Source: Nonomuraea solani (GTDB lineage Bacteria; Actinomycetota; Actinomycetes; Streptosporangiales; Streptosporangiaceae). Taken from it: a stretch of DNA of 64,000 bases. The notes below the pieces were generated by a model. That model was given only the letters and a program-made list of their open reading frames with translations. It was not told the origin of the DNA and did not search any database. Location of the stretch: positions 124,001-188,000 of the forward strand of contig NZ_FNVT01000005.1 in assembly GCF_900108335.1 (NCBI RefSeq). Reading direction: 5' to 3'. A program made the translations under genes and the position numbers. Below, one piece after another: positions 58,614-64,000 of this stretch. Within the stretch, counting starts at the first letter, position 1. The number at the start of each line of letters is the position of its first letter.

Positions 58614-61304
58614 CTAGTGGCCCGCGTCCTCCCAGGTGCGTCCCACGCCCACGGAGACCTCCAGCGGGACCCTCAGGTGGTAGGCCGCGTTCATCTGGTC
58701 GCGTACGAGCTGTGTGAGCCGCTCCAGCTCGCCCGGCACCACCTCGAACACGAGCTCGTCGTGGACCTGCAGCAGCATCCGGGAGGCCAGCCCCTCCTCG
58801 CCGAGCGCCTGGCGCACGTTGAGCATGGCGACCTTGATGATGTCGGCGGCCGAGCCCTGGATCGGGGCGTTGAGCGCCATCCGCTCGGCCATCTCGCGGC
58901 GCTGGCGGTTGTCGCTGGTGAGGTCGGGCAGGTAGCGGCGGCGGCCCATGATCGTCTCGGTGTAGCCGTCGGTGCGAGCCTGGGAGACGATGGCGTTGAG
59001 GAAGTCGCGCACGCCGCCGAACTCCTGGAAGTATTCCTCCTTCAGCGCCCGCGCCTCGGACACCGGGATGTTGAGCTGGGTGGACAGCCCGAAGTCGGAC
59101 AGGCCGTAGGCCAGGCCGTAGTTCATCGCCTTGATGCGGGCCCGCAACTCGCCGTCGATCTGCTCGGGCGGCAGGTCGAACACCCGGGCCGCGGTGGCCT
59201 GGTGGAAGTCGTGGCCCGACTCGAACGCGGCGATCAGCGACTCGTCGCCCGACAGGTGGGCCATGATGCGCAGCTCGATCTGGCTGTAGTCGGCGGTCAG
59301 CAGCGTCTCGTAACCCTCGCCGACCGTGAAGCCCTGCCGGATGCGGCGGCCCTCGGCGGTGCGGATCGGGATGTTCTGGAGGTTGGGCTTCTCCGACGAC
59401 AGCCGGCCGGTGGCGGCGATGATCTGGTTGAACGTGGTGTGGATGCGCCCGTCGTCGGCGATCTCCTTGATCAGGCCCTCGACCGTGGTGCGCAGCTTCT
59501 GCTGGTCGCGGTGGCGCAGCATGATCGTCGGCAGCTCGTGCTCGGTCTGGGTGACGAGCCAGGCGAGCTGGTCGGCGTCGGTGCTGTAGCCGGTCTTGAT
59601 CTTTTTCGTCTTGGGCAGGTTGAGCCGGGTGAACAGGATCTCCTGGAGCTGCTTGGGCGAGCCCAGGTTGAACTGCTCGCCGACGGAGCGGTGGGCCTCC
59701 TCCACGGCGTGCTTGACCGCGGCCCCGAACTCGGCCTCCAGGCCGGTGAAGTAGGCGCTGTCGACGGCGATGCCCGCGCGCTCCATCTCGGCCAGCACCG
59801 ACAGCAGCGGCAGCTCCACGTCGGCCAGGAGCTGGGTGCCGCCGCGCCCGGACAGGAAGGTCTCCAGGGAGTCGGCCAGCTCGAGCACGGCGTGGGCGCG
59901 CAGCGCGAGGTCCTTGGCCGGGGCGTCCTCGTCGTCGCCGAACAGCGCGGCCTGCCCGCTGGGCTCCTCCTCGGCCCGCAGGTCGCGGTTGAGGTAGCGC
60001 CTGGCCAGGTCTTCGAGCGCGAACGTGCGCTGCCCGGGCATCGCCAGGTAGGCGGCCAGGGCGGTGTCGCAGCTCAGGCCGCACAGCTCCATGCCCTGCG
60101 CCCAGAGGGCCAGGATGGGGCCCTTGGCGTCGTGGACGGCCTTGGGCTTGGTGGCGTCGCCCAGCCAGGCCCGCAGCGCCGTCTCGTCGGCCTCGGTGAG
60201 CTTGACGCGGTCGATGTGGGCGGCCGTGCCGTCGGGCGAGGCGATGGCGATGGCCTCGATGCGGCCGGTGCCGCTGCCGTAGGCGCCCTTGAGCGCGAGC
60301 CCGGCGCGGCCCTCGGGCAGCGCGGACAGCCAGCCGGCGACGCGGTCGGGGCCGAGGATCACGGTCTCGACCTCGAAGCCCTGCTCGGGCTCCTGCTCGC
60401 CGGTGCCGAGCACCTTGAACACCCGCTCGCGCAGCTCGCCGCGGATCTGCAGGGTGTCGAACAGCTTGTTGATCTCCTCGCGGTCCCACGCGCCCTGCGT
60501 GAGCTCGGCGATGTCGACCTCCAGGGGGACGTCGCGCAGCAGCTCGGTGAGCCGGCGGTTCATCAGCACCTGGGCGACGTGCTCGCGCAGCTTCTCGCCG
60601 ACCTTGCCCTTGACCTCGTCGACCCGGTCGACCAGCTCGGTCAGCGAGCCGAACTCGCGCACCCACTTGGCCGCGGTCTTCTCCCCCACGCTGGGGATGC
60701 TCAGCAGGTTGTCGCTGGGGTCGCCGCGCAGGGCGGCGAAGTCGGGGTATTGCGCCGGGGTGAGACCGTATTTCTCCTCGACCGCCTCGGGCGTGAACCG
60801 GGTCATGTCGCTGATGCCGCGCCGCGTCATGAGCACGGTGACGTCGTCGTTGACGAGCTGCAGCGCGTCGCGGTCGCCGGTGACGATCAGGACGCTCATC
60901 CCCGCCGCGCCCGCGCGCGTGGCGAGGGTGGCGATGAGGTCGTCGGCCTCGAAGCCCGCCTTGGACAGGTGCGGGACGCGCAGCGTGTCGAGCAGCTCGT
61001 AGATGAGCTGCATCTGACCGCGGAAGTCCTCGGGGGTCTCGCTCCTGTTGGCCTTGTATTCGGCGTATTCCTCGTGGCGGAACGTCGGCTCCGACCTGTC
61101 GAAGGCCACCGCCACGTGGGTCGGCTGCTCATCGCGCAGAATATTCGTCAGCATCGAGGTGAACCCGTAGACCGCCTCGGTGTGCTGACCGTCGGTGGTC
61201 ATCAGGTTGGCGTCCTTGAGCGCGTAGAACGCGCGATAGGCCAGGGAATGCCCGTCAAGCAGCAGCAGGCACGGGCGGCTGGGGGTCACTTCACTCTTCG
61301 GCAC
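58614..61304 (-). CDS. polA: DNA polymerase I
   Basis: 896 residues. 5'-3' exonuclease at the N-terminus (LLLDGHSLAYRAFYALKD); a middle 3'-5' exonuclease-like domain lacking the proofreading DxE motif, as in other actinobacteria; polymerase motif A DYSQIELR, motif B region RARIKAMNYGLAYGLSDFG and motif C LLQVHDELVFE. It fills gaps in repair and removes RNA primers. First gene of the polA-rpsA-coaE-uvrB block. Confidence 0.97.
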   Translation of the reverse strand: MPKSEVTPSRPCLLLLDGHSLAYRAFYALKDANLMTTDGQHTEAVYGFTSMLTNILRDEQPTHVAVAFDRSEPTFRHEEYAEYKANRSETPEDFRGQMQLIYELLDTLRVPHLSKAGFEADDLIATLATRAGAAGMSVLIVTGDRDALQLVNDDVTVLMTRRGISDMTRFTPEAVEEKYGLTPAQYPDFAALRGDPSDNLLSIPSVGEKTAAKWVREFGSLTELVDRVDEVKGKVGEKLREHVAQVLMNRRLTELLRDVPLEVDIAELTQGAWDREEINKLFDTLQIRGELRERVFKVLGTGEQEPEQGFEVETVILGPDRVAGWLSALPEGRAGLALKGAYGSGTGRIEAIAIASPDGTAAHIDRVKLTEADETALRAWLGDATKPKAVHDAKGPILALWAQGMELCGLSCDTALAAYLAMPGQRTFALEDLARRYLNRDLRAEEEPSGQAALFGDDEDAPAKDLALRAHAVLELADSLETFLSGRGGTQLLADVELPLLSVLAEMERAGIAVDSAYFTGLEAEFGAAVKHAVEEAHRSVGEQFNLGSPKQLQEILFTRLNLPKTKKIKTGYSTDADQLAWLVTQTEHELPTIMLRHRDQQKLRTTVEGLIKEIADDGRIHTTFNQIIAATGRLSSEKPNLQNIPIRTAEGRRIRQGFTVGEGYETLLTADYSQIELRIMAHLSGDESLIAAFESGHDFHQATAARVFDLPPEQIDGELRARIKAMNYGLAYGLSDFGLSTQLNIPVSEARALKEEYFQEFGGVRDFLNAIVSQARTDGYTETIMGRRRYLPDLTSDNRQRREMAERMALNAPIQGSAADIIKVAMLNVRQALGEEGLASRMLLQVHDELVFEVVPGELERLTQLVRDQMNAAYHLRVPLEVSVGVGRTWEDAGH

Positions 61305-61366
61305 GTACGCAGCCTAGTCTGCGTCTCCGACAGAAAACCTGAGCTCGGAAGAGTGGAGACGTCCCT

Positions 61367-61780
61367 TTGACACAGACCAACCCCCTGGAGACGTCCGTGC
61401 TCGGCGACCTGCACCAGGGCACCCTGGCGGACCGGATGGGCATCGAGTTCGTCGAGGCCGGGGCCGAGCGGGTCGTGGGCCGGATGCCCGTCGAGGGCAA
61501 CACCCAGCCGTACGGGCTGCTGCACGGCGGCGCCTCCGCGGTGCTCGCCGAGACCCTGGGCTCGGTGGCGGCGGCCATCCACGCCGGCGCCGGGCGGATC
61601 GCCGTGGGCATCGAGATCAACGCCACCCACCACCGCTCGGCGACCTCCGGCCACGTCACGGGGGTCGCGACAAGGTTGCACGGCGGTCGCACTTTGGCAA
61701 CGTACGACATCGTGATCACCGACGAGGAGGGGCGGCGCGTGTGCACCTCGCGTCTCACGTGCATGCTGCGCGACGTCTGA
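61367..61780 (+). CDS. Hotdog-fold thioesterase (PaaI/MenI type)
   Basis: 137 residues from a TTG start with GGAGAC upstream (another, shorter ATG was not better placed). GLLHGGASAVLAETLGSVAAAI is the hotdog signature with the catalytic acid Glu; GIEINATHHRSATSG is the CoA-binding segment. It would hydrolyse an acyl-CoA, perhaps 1,4-dihydroxy-2-naphthoyl-CoA of menaquinone synthesis or a phenylacetyl-type CoA; the sequence alone does not decide. Divergent from polA. Confidence 0.88.
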   Translation: MTQTNPLETSVLGDLHQGTLADRMGIEFVEAGAERVVGRMPVEGNTQPYGLLHGGASAVLAETLGSVAAAIHAGAGRIAVGIEINATHHRSATSGHVTGVATRLHGGRTLATYDIVITDEEGRRVCTSRLTCMLRDV

Positions 61781-61816
61781 CCCAAAGGTCACTTTCGCCG
61801 ACCCTTTGCGCGTGAG

Positions 61817-61924
61817 CCCCGCGGGTCGCTACGGTTGTCCGAGCAGAGCCCGCGGGGAGGCCCAGTAGATAACGTGTACGGCCGGGGAAGCCCTACATGG
61901 CCCCAAAGGCCGCCTCGCGGGCTC
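61817..61924 (+). ncRNA. Candidate structured RNA with competing stems
   Basis: GAGCCCGCG (61846-61854) pairs with CGCGGGCTC (61916-61924), extended inward by AGGC/GCCT, around an inner arm containing TGTA...TACA. The same first strand is also able to pair as CCCGCGGGG (61849-61857) with CCCCGCGGG (61817-61825). The two stems exclude each other. It lies in the 400-bp gap before the Liv genes. Whether it is part of their leader or a separate RNA is open, because a promoter lies downstream at 62036. Confidence 0.3.
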
Positions 61925-62035
61925 GTAGGTGAAATCACGGCGATCGTTATCGATTCGTTTCCCCAAGACGCCAGGCGTCTACCTCGATTTAGCCCCTGAC
62001 CAGGGTCGTTGATTCCTCACATGAGTGACACGCAG

Positions 62036-62063
62036 TTGTCACTAATTGGTGACGAACGATACT
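62036..62063 (+). promoter_or_regulatory. Promoter candidate for the Liv transporter operon
   Basis: TTGTCA (62036-62041), a 16-base spacer and GATACT (62058-62063), about 115 bases before the first Liv gene. A GTGACA...TGTCAC inverted repeat (62025-62042) overlaps the -35 and may be an operator. Confidence 0.5.
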
Positions 62064-62178
62064 GAAACGGGCGCGACCAGAATAAGCTCCCGCCATCGCA
62101 TCCCAGTTGTGCCTGCGATGCGCGCGTGTCGAGATGGAGGGGCACAACCCCGCCTTGACCTAACTTGAGGGAGCACCA

Positions 62179-63471
62179 TTGCGCAGAGCCGTGATCGCGT
62201 TCACGGCCTTTCTGGGTGGACTCATCTTCCTGCTCGCCGGTCCCGCCTACGCGGGCCCGGCTGACTGCCAAGGACTGAAGGGCACACTCAAACTCCAAGG
62301 CCAGCCAGTGAACGGCGCCAAAATCGCCGTGACCACCGAGGGCGGACAACCCGTCAAGGAGGTCACATCCAACGCACAAGGCGCGTGGGACGTTCAGGTC
62401 GATGACCCCGGCAAGTACAAGGTCACCCTGGACGCCAGTTCCCTTCCGCAGAACAGCGAAGTGCGCGGTGGCAACAACGTGCGCACGCCGACCGTCTACG
62501 AGGGCAACTGCTCCACCGTCCTGTTCGCGCTCCAGCCGAAGAGCGCGCCTGGCCAGCCGACGCAGGGGGAGGGCGGCGGCGGGAGCACCTTCTGGACCCA
62601 GGCCGCCCAGCTCACCTTCGAGGGGCTGAACCTCGGTCTGATCATCGCCCTGGCCGCGCTGGGCCTGTCGCTCATCTACGGCACCACCGGCCTGACCAAC
62701 TTCGCCCACGGCGAGCTGGTCACCCTGGGAGCGATCCTGGCCTATGCCTTCAACGTAGGCATGGGGCTGCATCTCATCCCGGCCGCGCTGATCGCCGTCA
62801 TCGCCGGCGGCGTCCTCGGCTACTTCCAGGACCGTCTGTTCTGGGGGCAGCTGCGCAGGCGCGGCACCGGCATCATCGCCATGATGATCATCTCGATCGG
62901 CGTCGCGCTCTTCATGCGCTACGTGTTCCTGATCTTCTTCGGGGGGCAGACCGAGGCCTACGCGCAGTACACCGCGCAGCCCGGCATCGAGGTGGGGCCG
63001 ATCTCGGCCGCGCCCAAGAACTTCGTGGCCATGGGCGTCGAGCTTCTGGTCCTCATCATCGTCGGCATCGCGCTGCTGCGCACCCGCACGGGCAAGGCGG
63101 CCCGCGCCGTGGCCGACAACCCCGCGCTCGCGGCCTCCTCCGGCATCAACGTCGACCAGGTCATCCGGATCATCTGGACGACGGGCGGCGCCATCGCCGC
63201 GCTGGCCGGCATCATGCTCGGGCTCTCGCAGAACCTGAAGTACACGATGGGCCAGGACATCCTGCTGCTCATCTTCGCCGGTGTGACGCTCGGGGGGCTC
63301 GGCACCGCGTTCGGCGCCCTGGTGGGATCGCTCGTGGTCGGCCTGTTCATCCAGGTCTCGACCCTGTGGGTGCCGCCGGAGCTCAAGAGCGTGGGCGCGC
63401 TCGCCGTGCTCATCATCGTGCTCCTCGTCCGGCCACAGGGCATTCTCGGCCGCCGCGAGCGGATCGGCTGA
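62179..63471 (+). CDS. livH: Branched-chain amino-acid ABC permease (LivH) with secreted N-terminal domain
   Basis: 430 residues from a TTG start, GAGGGAG 6 bases upstream. Residues 1-26 are a signal-type helix (FTAFLGGLIFLLAGPAYAG); residues 30-125 form a beta-sandwich of the carboxypeptidase-regulatory type (GTLKLQGQPVNGAKIAVT, AWDVQVDDPGKYKVTLDAS); then LivH with GLSLIYGTTGLTNFAHGELVTLGAIL and about eight membrane helices. The extracellular domain is unusual: LivH normally starts with a membrane helix. It may bind a peptide or wall component. Confidence 0.87.
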   Translation: MRRAVIAFTAFLGGLIFLLAGPAYAGPADCQGLKGTLKLQGQPVNGAKIAVTTEGGQPVKEVTSNAQGAWDVQVDDPGKYKVTLDASSLPQNSEVRGGNNVRTPTVYEGNCSTVLFALQPKSAPGQPTQGEGGGGSTFWTQAAQLTFEGLNLGLIIALAALGLSLIYGTTGLTNFAHGELVTLGAILAYAFNVGMGLHLIPAALIAVIAGGVLGYFQDRLFWGQLRRRGTGIIAMMIISIGVALFMRYVFLIFFGGQTEAYAQYTAQPGIEVGPISAAPKNFVAMGVELLVLIIVGIALLRTRTGKAARAVADNPALAASSGINVDQVIRIIWTTGGAIAALAGIMLGLSQNLKYTMGQDILLLIFAGVTLGGLGTAFGALVGSLVVGLFIQVSTLWVPPELKSVGALAVLIIVLLVRPQGILGRRERIG

Positions 63472-63482
63472 TCGGGGGAAAC

Positions 63483-64000
63483 ATGGACTGGATCACGATC
63501 ATCAGCACCACCCTCAAGGCCGCCGTGGGCGTCGAGACGGTGCTGTACGCGCTGGCCGCCATCGGCCTCAACGTGCACTTCGGCTACACCGGCCTGCTGA
63601 ACTTCGGCCAGGCCGCGTTCATGGGCGTGGCCGGCTACGGCCTGGCCGTCACGGTCACGGTCATGGGCCTGCCGTTCTGGGTCGGCATCATCGTCGGCCT
63701 GGTCGCCGCCGTCATCCTGGCGATCCTGCTGGGCATTCCGACCCTGCAGCTGCGCGCCGACTACCTGGCCATCGTCACCATCGCGGCGGCCGAGATCGTC
63801 CGGCTCGTCTTCCGCTCGGTGCAGTTCAAGGGAGTCTTCGGCGGCTCCGACGGCCAGCGCGGCTTCAGCGAGGGCTTCTACGCGCTCAACCCGTTCCCCG
63901 AGGGTGAATACGGTTTCAACCTCGGTCCCGTGCCGCTGTTCTACGGCCACCGCACGCTCTGGGTGCTGACCGTCGGCTGGTTGCTGATCGCGCTGTGCTG
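63483..64000 (+). CDS. livM: Branched-chain amino-acid ABC permease LivM (truncated by window end)
   Basis: Starts 12 bases after livH with GGGGAAAC before the ATG; 172 residues to the edge. ALAAIGLNVHFGYTGLLNFGQAAFMG and GIPTLQLRADYLAIVTIAAAEIVRL are the LivM signatures. Its partner LivH and, beyond the window, presumably the LivG/LivF ATPases and a binding protein make a high-affinity amino-acid importer. Confidence 0.93.
   Translation, partial: MDWITIISTTLKAAVGVETVLYALAAIGLNVHFGYTGLLNFGQAAFMGVAGYGLAVTVTVMGLPFWVGIIVGLVAAVILAILLGIPTLQLRADYLAIVTIAAAEIVRLVFRSVQFKGVFGGSDGQRGFSEGFYALNPFPEGEYGFNLGPVPLFYGHRTLWVLTVGWLLIALC

Noticed and set aside
57439..60666. 1075-residue minus-strand frame joining polA and the deacetylase
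   Set aside because: Its first two thirds are polA in a wrong frame; the real deacetylase starts at the GTG at 58539.
1..64000. Reverse transcriptase, retron, restriction-modification, CBASS cyclase, IS or prophage genes
   Set aside because: Looked for among all translated frames; none recognised.

Overview
The window is very GC-rich actinobacterial chromosome. Gene order, codon use, ABC and secreted lipoprotein genes and a partly leaderless promoter style suggest a filamentous actinomycete of the Streptosporangiaceae (Nonomuraea-like). That placement is inference; no rRNA gene is present. No tRNA, rRNA, CRISPR array, insertion sequence, phage gene or replication origin was recognised.

Two conserved housekeeping blocks frame the window, both read leftwards. 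The left block (1-5550) is pyrG, an ADP-ribose NUDIX hydrolase, xerD, a ParA-like ATPase, scpA and the start of scpB, the same order as around Rv1699-Rv1710 in Mycobacterium tuberculosis. The right block is polA, a polysaccharide deacetylase, rpsA, coaE and, far away, uvrB (61304 down to 28475). polA-rpsA-coaE-uvrB are usually close neighbours, so about 4 kb of cargo now lies between rpsA and coaE and about 20 kb between coaE and uvrB. The right edge starts a branched-chain amino-acid (Liv) transporter.

Between the blocks: 5.6-7.4 kb, an acyltransferase and a nitronate monooxygenase. 7.4-16.6 kb, an amino-sugar catabolic locus: GH89 alpha-N-acetylglucosaminidase, MurQ etherase and a BadF-type amino-sugar kinase with 4-base overlaps, divergent from a ROK regulator followed by a sugar ABC importer and a GntR regulator; together they would import, cleave and phosphorylate GlcNAc/MurNAc sugars. 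16.6-20.5 kb, a dimethylglycine/sarcosine dehydrogenase-like flavoenzyme and a choline-kinase-like phosphotransferase. 20.6-28.4 kb, mixed accessory genes, a broken Uma2 gene, a RIO-type kinase with a possible leader peptide, and unusual intergenic tandem-repeat arrays. 30.6-36.5 kb, an ABC-2 exporter with an XRE regulator and a two-SPFH plus Spo0M cassette.

The most interesting stretch is 37.5-47.6 kb. It has a three-gene cassette (two-TM protein, cupin-like protein, inositol-monophosphatase-like enzyme) and, a little downstream, a single 1857-residue protein with an N-terminal TIR domain, a degenerate calcineurin-like domain, a NACHT/STAND NTPase, pentapeptide repeats and 15 WD40 repeats. 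This looks like a bacterial NLR-type immune receptor of unusual architecture. After it come a TetR/SDR pair, a secreted GH43 enzyme with a palindromic operator inside its signal-peptide codons, coaE, and a group of hydrolases.
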